Assembly (NCBI RefSeq): GCF_002632585.1
Contig: NZ_NIBV01000001.1
Coordinates: forward strand, 1 to 64,000
From: Xenorhabdus szentirmaii DSM 16338
GTDB lineage: Bacteria > Pseudomonadota > Gammaproteobacteria > Enterobacterales > Enterobacteriaceae
DNA length: 64,000 bases
Direction of reading: 5' to 3'
Numbering within the stretch: the first letter of the stretch is position 1; the number at the start of each line of letters is the position of its first letter. Position numbers and translations under genes: made by a program. Of this stretch, positions 8,154-17,284 are shown in pieces. The notes beneath the pieces are model-generated. The model was not told where the DNA came from. It made no database searches and worked only from the letters and a program-made list of their open reading frames with translations.

Positions 8154-8393
8154 TTACTTCATCCAGTCAGTAATATTTGTGACGAGACGTAATACAATGT
8201 CGATAATGCGCAGAGCCCGGAAGACAATATCGTCAGACCGGTTCCCGCTTTTTACCGGGCTGTCCTGATGGCTGCGTAGCTGTTGCAGCACATCGTCCAG
8301 CTCAGCCAGAGCGCCAGCATCGAGTTGGCTGCAGTGTGCATCGCGCAGCTTTTCTAGCGTTGCGATGGTGTTCTTTAAAGTGTCATGTTTCAT
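8154..8393 (-). CDS. Small retron-linked protein (79 aa), unknown function
   Basis: 79 residues with two predicted helical parts (TLKNTIATLEKLRDAHC and ELDDVLQQLRSHQ) and a more hydrophobic end (FRALRIIDIVLRLVTNITDWMK). ATG 8393 has AAGGAG at the right distance. It overlaps the upstream membrane ORF by ATGA and the next frame by TAATG, so it is translated within the operon. The amphipathic tail could insert in a membrane. No family recognised. Confidence 0.65.
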   Translation of the reverse strand: MKHDTLKNTIATLEKLRDAHCSQLDAGALAELDDVLQQLRSHQDSPVKSGNRSDDIVFRALRIIDIVLRLVTNITDWMK

Positions 8394-8623
8394 TCTGTTC
8401 TCCTTTGAATCGGCAAAACCGCCGAAGCCCCGTAACAAGGCGATGGCCGAAAGGAGCCAACCCGATGCGCAAGCCCAACACCAGTCTTCGCGACGATGAA
8501 GCCCGTTAATCCAGATAGTACAGCTGCTCCGTAGCCGCTTATTGCGATCGGCCACATGCAGACCATCATGACGAACGTACTTCTGACTGACCTGTGACGC
8601 TGGTCTGTCTTTTTCTCCGACAC
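8390..8623 (-). CDS. Possible small membrane protein at the head of the retron operon
   Basis: 77 codons from a GTG start, with about 40 hydrophobic residues in the middle (STFVMMVCMWPIAISGYGAAVL and GLTGFIVAKTGVGLA) that could form one or two membrane helices. Its stop overlaps the next start (ATGA). Against it: no clear ribosome-binding site at the GTG, and the last ~20 residues are of low quality. It may be a membrane effector or chance. Confidence 0.35.
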   Translation of the reverse strand: MSEKKTDQRHRSVRSTFVMMVCMWPIAISGYGAAVLSGLTGFIVAKTGVGLAHRVGSFRPSPCYGASAVLPIQRRTE

Positions 8624-8659
8624 CGGATGAAGGAGCGGCCTGATAAACAGGCAGTTACG

Positions 8660-8890
8660 CTAAGCCTTCGCTATTACGATGAGAACAAGAATTTTAAAGA
8701 ACACGGCTCAGGCGGTACGCCTGACCTTCAGTAAGTAAAGCATAATCTTGGACAGTAGGCAATAAAATTTCACTGTCAGTGAAATTTTATTGCCTACCTC
8801 AGTCAGCGTTGCGCTTCTGACACAAAGCAGACTATCAGACTCAGTTTTGCTCAGATCAGCAACAGTCTCAGATCGAGTGATAGCTAATAC
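8660..8890 (-). ncRNA. Candidate retron msr-msd RNA
   Basis: Retron ncRNAs lie upstream of the RT operon on the same strand, are about 150-250 nt, have a long msd hairpin, and begin and end with complementary a1/a2 segments. Here the minus strand offers a perfect 21-bp hairpin (8755-8797), GC-mixed stem-loops 5' of it, and a possible a1/a2 pair: 8877-8887 with 8667-8677 (9 of 11 pairs). An AGC, the usual context of the branching G, lies in the a1 segment. The exact ends and the branching base are not established. Confidence 0.55.
8755..8797. repeat. Perfect 21-bp palindrome with 1-base loop
   Basis: GTAGGCAATAAAATTTCACTG is followed by one T and then its exact reverse complement. No T run follows on either strand, so it is not a good terminator. 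Placed upstream of a retron RT, it is best read as the msd stem. Confidence 0.9.
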
Positions 8891-8893
8891 CAA

Positions 8894-11533
8894 TTACCGT
8901 ATACACCACTGAATATCCTTCAGAATGTCATCCAGCCTCTCAATGGCCTGTGCGATTTCCGCAATAGCCTGCTTATGACGCTCATCGGATCTGGCCTGCT
9001 CATTAAGTTGTTCCTGTAAGCGCCGCCCAGTCTCTGCGTCCAGAAAATGCGCCTGACTGGCTTCCACTATCCAGCTGTTATCATTAGACGCGGTGCCGCT
9101 GACCCATGATGTCCACTCTGAGGCGTTGCCCGATTTATCCACCAGCCGTGCCCGAAAATAGAGCTTCTCCCCAGCCGCCAGCCCCTGCAAAGTGTGGGTT
9201 CGTTGCGGATAGGAAATATCGGCGAACTGCAGCGTGTCATCATCCTCTCCGTTTTTGTTGTAGCAAATTTCCGTTTTCAGCAGGACATCCGTCGGGTTGG
9301 CAAAATCCCAGTCCAGCCGGATACCAAAAAGTAGCGACGTGGTTCGGAGGGACTGCGGTGCCGACGGAACCTCTTTTCGGCTTCCTAGCAGGGTATCCTG
9401 CGTGTTCATCCAGATACTGGATATTGCCGCTGCATTCGTCGCCCTGACCCGCGCCTGATAGCGTCCGTCATCGACGTTCGGCACCTCAAGACTCCGTGCG
9501 GTAGTCTGGGGAGCCGTTATCCAGTTGCCGTTGTCTTTGCGCCATTCAACTTCATAAGCCACGGCACTGTCGGCGGCGTCCCATGTGATCCGCAATGTGG
9601 TGGAGATGATGCCCTGATTAAGCGAATAATAACTGTCGATAAGGATATTCTTCGGTGCAGGCTGAACGCTGGGCGGAATGATGGTAACAGAGCGTTCGTC
9701 AATACGGGTATCCTTGTCGATAAGAGCATACTTGTCGGGGTTGTGCTCAACCGCCGTGATGTCAAATGATACGCCGTCCTCTCCCGCTTTGATACCAATA
9801 ACCCGAAAGGGTTTCTCCGCTATATAGCTGGATTCGATTGCCCAGACTGAGCCCACTTCAGGTTCATCTGAATAGGCATAACCACGATCCCACACGGAAA
9901 CCTCCTGTCCGTTGATCGCTGAAATGAGATCCCTTTCTGCCTTACCTGACGGCAGGTTGATGACAAGCCAATCCCCCACCTTTGCCGACGGCACCCGATC
10001 CAAGGTAATAATGTATCGTCTCGGCATAGCCTGGATACGCCCACTCCTTCCTGACCCTGACAACAGGTTATCCGATACACCGATAAGGTAACCCGGCAGG
10101 GGAATGTGTCCCTCCAGTCCGACGATGAAAGTGACAGTCCGGTCATGTTCGTTGGTGTGTAACACCCATTTACCACGCCGGATGGCTTCACTCTGGCGGG
10201 TACAACCGATGGCAGTGATATCGGCCTGCCGGATACCATAGCGGCGTATCAGGCGAGGTTCAAACACCGGTTCGATAGCATCCTGATAACCATTCTGCGG
10301 ATCGGACCAGCTTACCATGGCTGTAGAGTAATGGGTTTTCTCGCTGGCACTGGAATAGGTGAATTTACCGTCACGCACATTGGCACAGGTAAAGAGATAA
10401 TCCATGTCACGGGGCATGTCCGCCAGCACGTTCATGTTGTTATTAGACCAAAAAGTCATGCCCCGGAAGATCCCCGCAATGTCACGCAACACAGCCCAGG
10501 CGTCTTCCTGTGACTGGATATAAACATTGCAGGTGAAACGCGGCTCTCCATGGCCTTCGCCATCCAACACAGTCTGATCACAATATTGAGCGATGCTATA
10601 CAGATCCCATTTTGCCAAAGCCAGATTTTCCGCTTTCACCCGGGTGCCGATGCTGAACCGATCATTGATCATCAGGTCATACAGCACCCATGCCGGATTG
10701 TCGCTCCATGCCCATTTGAAGGTGCCGTCCCAGCTGCCATGATAAAAACGGCGACGGGGTTCCAGATAATAATTACTCGGCACTCGGATGATGCGCATCT
10801 TGGGTTCGCAAGTGATTTGCGGGATATTACGGAACTGTTTGGCATCAAACTGAACAAACAACAGGGCCGTTTCTGGATAGCTTAATTTGGCATCGATCAC
10901 TTCGGTGATGGCCTCCACCACCATGGCATCAGCGATTCGGTTACTGTTCTGTTTTGGCGTCAACCGACGAAGGCGTACCTGCCAGCCCGAATGGGCGTTG
11001 GGTAAATCCACCCGGTGGGAACGTTCGTATTTAGTGGTGGTTTTGCCATCAACGGCAGTTTTCAGGATTTCCTTAAAAGCGCCGCCATCGGTGGCGAGGT
11101 CAATAGCATATTCAATACGATAGCCCACCGTGTCCCCGTTCTCTTTTTGTCTCTGCAACTGGGCCCACGATAACCGTAGGCGAACCGCTGACAGTTGGGT
11201 ATTGGTGACCGTCGTTACCCACGAACTGACCAGTTCGGCGCTGACGATGCGGGCATTTTCGACTGCCGGCATCCCGGGGATATACGCCTGATGGGGAGTA
11301 CCGGGGCGGAACTCCCATTTGACTCCTTCAAAATTGGGTCGGCCGTGGATGTCACTCAATGGCGTGTTATCCAAAAAAATACGCTGACCATCCAGCTCTC
11401 CCGCAAATTCCCCTTCACCGAGAGCAAGGATGATCTTGGTATAAGAGGTGGATTGCAGGGAGTCCGGTGCTTCCACCGGGGTGCGCGGATGCTGACGGCC
11501 GCCTTTGTTACCCTGAATTGACTGCTTTTCCAT
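8894..11533 (-). CDS. J: Phage tail tip / host specificity protein (lambda gpJ-like)
   Basis: An 879-residue central tail-tip protein that closes the tube and contacts the host receptor. It starts MEKQSIQGNKGG; residues ~30-600 are the gpJ body (the YTKIILALGEGEF and DGTFKWAWSDNPAWVLYDL regions are typical), followed by two fibronectin-III-like repeats (about 625-800) and a short C-terminal helix. It is some 250 residues shorter than lambda gpJ, so the receptor-binding end is reduced or replaced. It is the last gene of the tail operon; the expected lom/stf genes are missing and the retron begins instead. Confidence 0.9.
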   Translation of the reverse strand: MEKQSIQGNKGGRQHPRTPVEAPDSLQSTSYTKIILALGEGEFAGELDGQRIFLDNTPLSDIHGRPNFEGVKWEFRPGTPHQAYIPGMPAVENARIVSAELVSSWVTTVTNTQLSAVRLRLSWAQLQRQKENGDTVGYRIEYAIDLATDGGAFKEILKTAVDGKTTTKYERSHRVDLPNAHSGWQVRLRRLTPKQNSNRIADAMVVEAITEVIDAKLSYPETALLFVQFDAKQFRNIPQITCEPKMRIIRVPSNYYLEPRRRFYHGSWDGTFKWAWSDNPAWVLYDLMINDRFSIGTRVKAENLALAKWDLYSIAQYCDQTVLDGEGHGEPRFTCNVYIQSQEDAWAVLRDIAGIFRGMTFWSNNNMNVLADMPRDMDYLFTCANVRDGKFTYSSASEKTHYSTAMVSWSDPQNGYQDAIEPVFEPRLIRRYGIRQADITAIGCTRQSEAIRRGKWVLHTNEHDRTVTFIVGLEGHIPLPGYLIGVSDNLLSGSGRSGRIQAMPRRYIITLDRVPSAKVGDWLVINLPSGKAERDLISAINGQEVSVWDRGYAYSDEPEVGSVWAIESSYIAEKPFRVIGIKAGEDGVSFDITAVEHNPDKYALIDKDTRIDERSVTIIPPSVQPAPKNILIDSYYSLNQGIISTTLRITWDAADSAVAYEVEWRKDNGNWITAPQTTARSLEVPNVDDGRYQARVRATNAAAISSIWMNTQDTLLGSRKEVPSAPQSLRTTSLLFGIRLDWDFANPTDVLLKTEICYNKNGEDDDTLQFADISYPQRTHTLQGLAAGEKLYFRARLVDKSGNASEWTSWVSGTASNDNSWIVEASQAHFLDAETGRRLQEQLNEQARSDERHKQAIAEIAQAIERLDDILKDIQWCIR

Positions 11534-11550
11534 ATTTCATTCTCAGAACG

Positions 11551-12126
11551 TTATTGTTGGTCTTCCGCGTAGATACCCGCTGAAATGATGGCGCCACCAA
11601 TACGGCGTCTGCCGTAGCCGATGGGCACAGGATTACCCTGTGCCACGGTGTTCACCGGACCACCGAAAGCGTAGGACGGTTTGTTGTCGGGATCTTCGCG
11701 TCGTGCCAGTCCGCCCGGCATCGGAGAGAGCATCTGCACCACGCCGCCCAGCATCATGCCAACCCCGGACATGACCATAGGCGCGCCAAACGGAGTTGCC
11801 CATAAAAACGCACCGGCAACTACCATTACCGCTCCCAGAATGGTCTGAAAAATACCGGCGTTTTTGCTGCCGATAATCATCGGGGCAATGCGGATATTGT
11901 CTTCGACGGGAAAAGTCAGTTCGTCACGCTGGAGATTACGCTTACCATTGAACACAGCAAAGGTGAGTCCGCGCTCTTTTGCCGTCAACAGAAAGCGTTC
12001 AAAGCCGTCAATCAGGACAGACAGCGCCCGGATCGCTTCCTGCGGGGTAGAGACAGCCAGTTTATGTACCCGCCCGAAGCGGGCGCCGAGTACGCCGTAT
12101 AACCGGATGGTTCTGAGTGTATTCAT
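11551..12126 (-). CDS. I: Tail assembly protein (lambda gpI-like)
   Basis: A 191-residue tail-tip assembly factor. It has a gpI-like N-terminus (MNTLRTIRLYGVLGARFGR), an internal hydrophobic segment (ILGAVMVVAGAFLWATPFGAPMV, about residues 99-121) and a Gly-rich end. ATG 12126 is chosen because longer in-frame starts run into gpK. It lies between gpK and gpJ as in lambda. Confidence 0.85.
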   Translation of the reverse strand: MNTLRTIRLYGVLGARFGRVHKLAVSTPQEAIRALSVLIDGFERFLLTAKERGLTFAVFNGKRNLQRDELTFPVEDNIRIAPMIIGSKNAGIFQTILGAVMVVAGAFLWATPFGAPMVMSGVGMMLGGVVQMLSPMPGGLARREDPDNKPSYAFGGPVNTVAQGNPVPIGYGRRRIGGAIISAGIYAEDQQ

Positions 12127-12130
12127 GAGG

Positions 12131-12871
12131 TTACTCCGATAAAAAAACCGCTGATACGGGAATGTGGTGATGGCGCAAAGTGATAATGGTGCGTTCCTGC
12201 CAATAGCCATGATAGGGTTCTCGCTTGCTGAGCTGCCCGTACAGATGGTGCAACATCAGACCGTCACCCAGATAAACACTGGCATGATTGGGTTCATTAG
12301 CCTGTACCTGCATAATGATCACATCCCCTGCCTGTAATTCACCGCGACACGCGACAAATCCGGCAGCGGCATAGTGTTCCATATACAGATTTTCTCCCCG
12401 ATCCCACCAGCTATCGGTGCGTTCAAAATCAGGGAGTTCAATAGTCCATTCCAGCCTGTACCAATCACGCACGATGGCATAACAATCCCAAATACCGTGC
12501 ACAAACGGGCGGCCAATTAATGGCTTAATACCTTCCATTGGCATCAGGGTACGGATATCCCCTTCCGGCCACGAAACAATCACCCATGGCGTTTGTGACC
12601 AGTCACACTGTGCGATATCCAACTGGCTCGGTTGCGTTGTCGCGTCGGGATGGCTGTGGACAATGGCAACAATTGAACCTTTGTCTTCGGCAGCAGAATA
12701 ATCCTCTGGGTGAATACGGAACTGTTCAGTGGGTGACGGTGCGGTGTTGCGACAAGGAAGATAGCGCTGTCGGCGGTGTTGTTGAATAATCAGCCCGCAA
12801 CATTCATTCGGGTAAGTGGCTTGAGCATGGGCCATGATGGCGCGGGCTGTGTATTTTCTCAGTATCGTCAT
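12131..12871 (-). CDS. K: Tail assembly peptidase (lambda gpK-like, JAMM + NlpC/P60)
   Basis: A 246-residue two-domain protein. The N-terminal half is a JAB/MPN metalloprotease-like domain (HSHPDATTQPSQLDIAQCD, the HxHx(n)SxxD zinc motif). The C-terminal half is NlpC/P60 (catalytic Cys in GIWDCYAIVRDWY, His in NHASVYLGDGLMLHHL). In lambda, gpK is part of tail-tip assembly and may clear peptidoglycan. It lies between gpL and gpI. Confidence 0.9.
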   Translation of the reverse strand: MTILRKYTARAIMAHAQATYPNECCGLIIQQHRRQRYLPCRNTAPSPTEQFRIHPEDYSAAEDKGSIVAIVHSHPDATTQPSQLDIAQCDWSQTPWVIVSWPEGDIRTLMPMEGIKPLIGRPFVHGIWDCYAIVRDWYRLEWTIELPDFERTDSWWDRGENLYMEHYAAAGFVACRGELQAGDVIIMQVQANEPNHASVYLGDGLMLHHLYGQLSKREPYHGYWQERTIITLRHHHIPVSAVFLSE

Positions 12872-12873
12872 GG

Positions 12874-13614
12874 TTACCGCCTCAGCAGTGCCGAGCCAGG
12901 AAAACCACCAAAGGGTAATTGTTTCATGTCACCAAAGCGTTTTTTACAATCGCTCATGAGTCCCCCGCAGGCATCAGCCGCCGGATCATCAGTCGGCTTA
13001 CCTCTTTCAGTAAAATATCGGGTGCCGGTATAGCCACACGGTGATTGGCGGTACTGTCCGCGAATGCACCATGTACACAGGCTGTGAATTTGCCGGGTCG
13101 GGATTTTAATCCCCTGTAAATCGGCTGGGGAAGAGAGGGAAAACTGGACGCTTTCATTATCCTCCTGAGTTTTGCTGTCGATGTAGAAAACATCGATTTT
13201 TTCCTGTGTCGGATCGGCTTGCGGGTTTCCGTCGGGGAAATTGCGGGCATCCAGATAATGCGCAAAGGTCATGCGGATCGTGACACGCGCTTGCACCATG
13301 TTCTGATAAGCCAGACATAATGCACTGAGCGTGCCGTCCAGATTAGCCACATTGAGGGTAGGTGTTACCGCCCGCCCATCGCTGGTGACTTCCAGCCCTT
13401 CGATGCTGACGGGCCACGGTTTGTATTCGACACCTTGCCACCAGAGGGATTTCACCGGTAAATTCCCGGTACTTTCCAGCTCTGCGGCAGTATAGGGGAT
13501 CGGGTGGTTGTGAAAATACAATACCGGCCCATCAAATGCTGAGCCATCGACCGCAAATAATAAGATCTTACTCCCCGGCTCAAGCCGCTGAAGTGTCGTA
13601 TTGATGGTCATCAT
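12874..13614 (-). CDS. L: Minor tail protein (lambda gpL-like)
   Basis: A 246-residue tail-tip protein. The C-terminal third carries four widely spaced cysteines (CTWCIRGQYRQSPCGYTG, then DACGGLMSDC) as in gpL, whose C-terminal domain binds an iron-sulphur cluster in lambda. It is followed 3 bases later by gpK. Confidence 0.88.
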   Translation of the reverse strand: MMTINTTLQRLEPGSKILLFAVDGSAFDGPVLYFHNHPIPYTAAELESTGNLPVKSLWWQGVEYKPWPVSIEGLEVTSDGRAVTPTLNVANLDGTLSALCLAYQNMVQARVTIRMTFAHYLDARNFPDGNPQADPTQEKIDVFYIDSKTQEDNESVQFSLSSPADLQGIKIPTRQIHSLCTWCIRGQYRQSPCGYTGTRYFTERGKPTDDPAADACGGLMSDCKKRFGDMKQLPFGGFPGSALLRR

Positions 13615-13622
13615 GAAATCTC

Positions 13623-13958
13623 TTACGGGTGGTAGATACGGGTGAAGGTCACGGAGAGCGTGAAATAAGCGCCATTGGCTTGAATAGTGAATTTTCCTGC
13701 CTGATACAATCCCAGCTCAGATAACGGATTACGCCATTTGAATGAGCGCCAGCCCTGATGCTCACGCAGAAAAACCATAATAGGCTGTATGTCAGACAGT
13801 GCTCCGACAAAAGACAACGGCCAGCTTTCGCGCTGCGCGTTGATCCCATCGCCTGACGTTTGTTTATAACCATCGCCAAACTGGACAGAACGTACAATCG
13901 GTTCAAACTCCCCGGCAGCCCCCACCCTTGCAGGGAAATCAAAAGTTTTTATCATCAT
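13623..13958 (-). CDS. M: Minor tail protein (lambda gpM-like)
   Basis: 111 residues; an N-terminal FDFPARVGAAGEFEPIVRSVQFGDGYKQ is characteristic of gpM, which closes the tape-measure end of the tail tip. It overlaps the tape measure gene stop by 4 bases. Confidence 0.88.
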   Translation of the reverse strand: MMIKTFDFPARVGAAGEFEPIVRSVQFGDGYKQTSGDGINAQRESWPLSFVGALSDIQPIMVFLREHQGWRSFKWRNPLSELGLYQAGKFTIQANGAYFTLSVTFTRIYHP

Positions 13959-16900
13959 CGGCCTCCTTTAATCGCAACACTGAGTTCACCCCCTTGATTT
14001 AAACTTTTATGTAGCAAAAATTTGAATCGCTGATCGACGAATTTCGCAATATCCTGCCCCGCTGACTCGGCTCCACGGGATGTTTTTGTGTCGTGAGTAC
14101 CATCGGAATGGACCACAATATGGACGGTGTTATGAACCGTATTGAAGGTCTGGTTGCCCGTACTGCCAGTAGTCTGCACACCCAGCTTACCGTCAGTACC
14201 GCGTTTAAGTGGCAATATAGCTTCTGGTCCAGCTTCTCCCATCACCCCGCCCCCTTTGGCAAACTTAAACAAGGTTGGGCTGCTGACAACCTGCCCGCTG
14301 TACTGACTTAAATCCGCAGATTGATAAACACCGCCTTTCGCATTCATGATGGGACTCTTCCAGACATCCGGACCTATCGTTGTGCCAGAACCTACCGAAG
14401 ACAGACCACCTCCCGCTGAGGACAATGCACTGGCTCCCATACTTCCCATCGCACCACCAAAGAAACCGGAGATTGCTTTGGTTATCAGTGCCTGCATTGC
14501 TATACGTACCAAGTCCTGAATGATGGATTGCGCCAGTGAGGCCGAGAGTTCCCGCATGGATTCTGAAAATGATTTTGTGCCCGTCAACATGCCTGTTAAG
14601 GCGTTACCCGTGCGTTGTTCGACCACATCCAACAGCTCCATCTGTATTTTCTGGAAATCCCCCTGTGATACGTATAAATCCTTTGCAGCAGCAAATTGTG
14701 CCTCTTTGGAGCGATTAGCAGCCGCTGTCATTAACTGCTCATAACGTTCTTTGTTGAGAAGTCCGTTCCGGTAGTAGGTGTCATAAAGTGCTGTTTGTTC
14801 TGTAAGCTGATTTTGCAGTTGCACAACGGGATCGACCTCGCCCATCATATCCAGACGCGGGGCGGAAATTTGCTTCGCCTGTTCAGCTAATTTATCCTTT
14901 ACCGAGGTTTGATATAACGTTCTGCTGGCAGATAAATATTCCTGCTCACTGAGCAACCGTTCGATGTACAGGGCTTTCAGCTCTTCACTGGCTTCTTTTT
15001 CCTGTCGAATCAGCGCCTTCGCCGGCGCATATTTTTCTGCCAGTGCCAGCCGCTGTTTCTGGTGATTTTCGGCATTAAAGGCTGTTAAACGTTGAATTTC
15101 CTGTTGAGAAACTAAACCGGATTGACCCACTTCATCCAGCTTTCGCTGGACTTCCTGTTCACTCAGGATGATGCGCCCCAAACTTGTCGTGTGCACCGTT
15201 TCAAGATCAAGACGCAACTGACGATACTGGTTCAAAATTTGAGTGATTTTTCCTTTCTTATCATCACCGTTCCCTGTCCACGGATTACCCGTACTGCCGC
15301 CACCTTGATTATTAGATAGGGGTTTGGGTTTTTCACCGGCTTCTAGCGCTTTCAATGCAGCCTGAGATTCTTCAAGCTGCTTCTTATGAAATTCCATTTT
15401 TTTGAGCGCTTTTTCGTATTCCGCCTCTGCGTGTATCACTTCTTCTTGCGCTTTCTTTTTGTTTGCCCACAGACCGCCAAATCCAACACCGGAAACAATA
15501 TTTTTCTTACCCTGCAAATCAAGCCATATTTTGGCGGTTTCCTTTTTTTGCACATTCAGTGCATCTCGGTATTTCAGAATCCTAGAGGACAGTTCAATCT
15601 TTGAAAGCTGCATCAACGCATTTTTTGTCTCGAGCACAGCATCCTTTAAATTAGTTGCACTTGCGCGAGCTTCTTGTGCCCGTTGATGGAAATAATAGAG
15701 AGCAGAACCTGCCAACATCGCGGCACCAAATGGCCCGCCAATCATGGCAAGTGCGCCACGGGCAAATCCCCCAGCGGCAGATAATGCCCGATAGGAATAA
15801 GAAAACCGACGATTTGCCGCTTCAAGTTGACTGGTTGCCTGTGTTTGCAATTTGAGGGCTTCGGTTTCTTGCCTGATCAGGGTTCTTTTTTCTTTCGAGT
15901 AATTGACGAAAAGACCGTGCAAACGATTTGTTCTTTCCAGATATTGAATATGCCTGCCCTGTGCTTCCGTTGATCGCAGCGTGGCATTGGCCTGTTCAAT
16001 CGTTCGTTTTGCCGTTTCTGCCTGCTGTCTGGCAACATTACGAGCCGCTTTTTCGGTGGCTTTCCATGCCGTCATATTTTCACGCAAGCCCGCTGTCAGC
16101 TTCGTTGCCATTACAGGAATTAACGTATGCAATGCAATACTGGCAACCAGACTAAAATTTTCGGACAACGCATTAATCGCACTGGTGGCATTTTGCACCC
16201 CAGTACGCAATGGGCCGTCGGCGCTCTGTCCAATTTTAACCGCCATACCTTCAAACGCACGGGTCAGCACATCCAGATCAGCCCCGAGGTTATTGGCACG
16301 CGCACTGGCCTGTTCATAAGCGACCTGCGTTCCGGTCAGGGCTTGAGTCAACTGCTCCAGTTTTTCCCGCCCGGTGACTAAGTTAGACGCCGCGCTGACA
16401 TTCGCCCGCCCGAATAATTTCACCGCCTGTGCGGTTGAAAGTTTTTTGCCCGTCAGGGTTTCCAGTGCCGACGATAGCCCTACGACCGAGGGTTTCAGAT
16501 TCTTGTCTGCCGAACGCTCCAGCGCCAGTATCACGTTACGCATGGCAGTGCCTGCCTCGCCGCCTTTAATGCCGCGTTCCGCCAGTATCTGGATAGCTGC
16601 GCCTAACTCTTCAAAGCTGACCCCTGCCAGTGCCGCTGCGGTACCGCCATTTTTAATGGCCTGCGCCGTTTCGTTAATTTCGGACGCACCGTATTTCGCC
16701 CCCGCCGCCAGTACGTTAATAAAGCGGTCAGCCTGTTCTGCACTGGCACCGAACTGATTAAGCGATAACGCCAAGGCACGGGTCGCATCTGGTAAATCAA
16801 TACCGGACGCCTGCGCCAGTATTACCGCTTTTTCGGTTGCCAGCGTCAGTGCCTCGGTACTTTTCAGCAGTTCTGGCTTTGCTGAGGCTATCAATTTAAA

Positions 16901-17281
16901 TGCCTCGGCAATGCGGGTTACGCCGAATTCCGTGGTACGACCAATCCGTTGGGCATTTTCATCCAGTTTCTTTAACTGCTCGCCCGTTGCACCAGTAATG
17001 GCGGATAAGTCGGACAACGCCTGTCCGTATTGGCGGGTATGGGAAATAATGGTGCTCAGTGAAAAGCCCGTACCTGCCAGCATCATTAACTGACCGGAGA
17101 CGGATTTGATTTGCGAGGCCAGCGAGCTGTAGCTCTTTTTCACCTTGTTGGCATCTGCCACCGATTTATCGCTAAAGCGTTGTGATCCCTGCCCGGCATA
17201 ACGATAAGCATCCATGATCTGGGATTTAAACGAAGTGGCATTAACCAGCAAGCCGACCGTCAATGTCGATAAATTAGCCAT
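13955..17281 (-). CDS. H: Tail tape measure protein
   Basis: 1108 residues that set tail length and act in DNA ejection. It has a TP901-type core (about residues 80-350: TEFGVTRIAEAFKLIASAKPE, GIKGGEAGTAMRNVI), a hydrophobic stretch around 490-520 (GGFARGALAMIGGPFGAAMLAGSALYY), long coiled-coil parts, and a lambda gpH-like C-terminus. It starts 3 bases after the gpT stop, so it is probably coupled to the frameshift product. Confidence 0.92.
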   Translation of the reverse strand: MANLSTLTVGLLVNATSFKSQIMDAYRYAGQGSQRFSDKSVADANKVKKSYSSLASQIKSVSGQLMMLAGTGFSLSTIISHTRQYGQALSDLSAITGATGEQLKKLDENAQRIGRTTEFGVTRIAEAFKLIASAKPELLKSTEALTLATEKAVILAQASGIDLPDATRALALSLNQFGASAEQADRFINVLAAGAKYGASEINETAQAIKNGGTAAALAGVSFEELGAAIQILAERGIKGGEAGTAMRNVILALERSADKNLKPSVVGLSSALETLTGKKLSTAQAVKLFGRANVSAASNLVTGREKLEQLTQALTGTQVAYEQASARANNLGADLDVLTRAFEGMAVKIGQSADGPLRTGVQNATSAINALSENFSLVASIALHTLIPVMATKLTAGLRENMTAWKATEKAARNVARQQAETAKRTIEQANATLRSTEAQGRHIQYLERTNRLHGLFVNYSKEKRTLIRQETEALKLQTQATSQLEAANRRFSYSYRALSAAGGFARGALAMIGGPFGAAMLAGSALYYFHQRAQEARASATNLKDAVLETKNALMQLSKIELSSRILKYRDALNVQKKETAKIWLDLQGKKNIVSGVGFGGLWANKKKAQEEVIHAEAEYEKALKKMEFHKKQLEESQAALKALEAGEKPKPLSNNQGGGSTGNPWTGNGDDKKGKITQILNQYRQLRLDLETVHTTSLGRIILSEQEVQRKLDEVGQSGLVSQQEIQRLTAFNAENHQKQRLALAEKYAPAKALIRQEKEASEELKALYIERLLSEQEYLSASRTLYQTSVKDKLAEQAKQISAPRLDMMGEVDPVVQLQNQLTEQTALYDTYYRNGLLNKERYEQLMTAAANRSKEAQFAAAKDLYVSQGDFQKIQMELLDVVEQRTGNALTGMLTGTKSFSESMRELSASLAQSIIQDLVRIAMQALITKAISGFFGGAMGSMGASALSSAGGGLSSVGSGTTIGPDVWKSPIMNAKGGVYQSADLSQYSGQVVSSPTLFKFAKGGGVMGEAGPEAILPLKRGTDGKLGVQTTGSTGNQTFNTVHNTVHIVVHSDGTHDTKTSRGAESAGQDIAKFVDQRFKFLLHKSLNQGGELSVAIKGGR

Positions 17282-17284
17282 AAC

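Noticed and set aside
8700..8730. Left attachment site of the prophage (GGTACGCC shared with the tRNA end)
   Set aside because: Only 8 bases match the sequence at the tRNA-Arg 3' end, too short and likely chance.
8755..8797. Rho-independent terminator after gpJ
   Set aside because: The stem is AT-rich, has a 1-base loop and no T run on either side; its site upstream of a retron RT explains it better.
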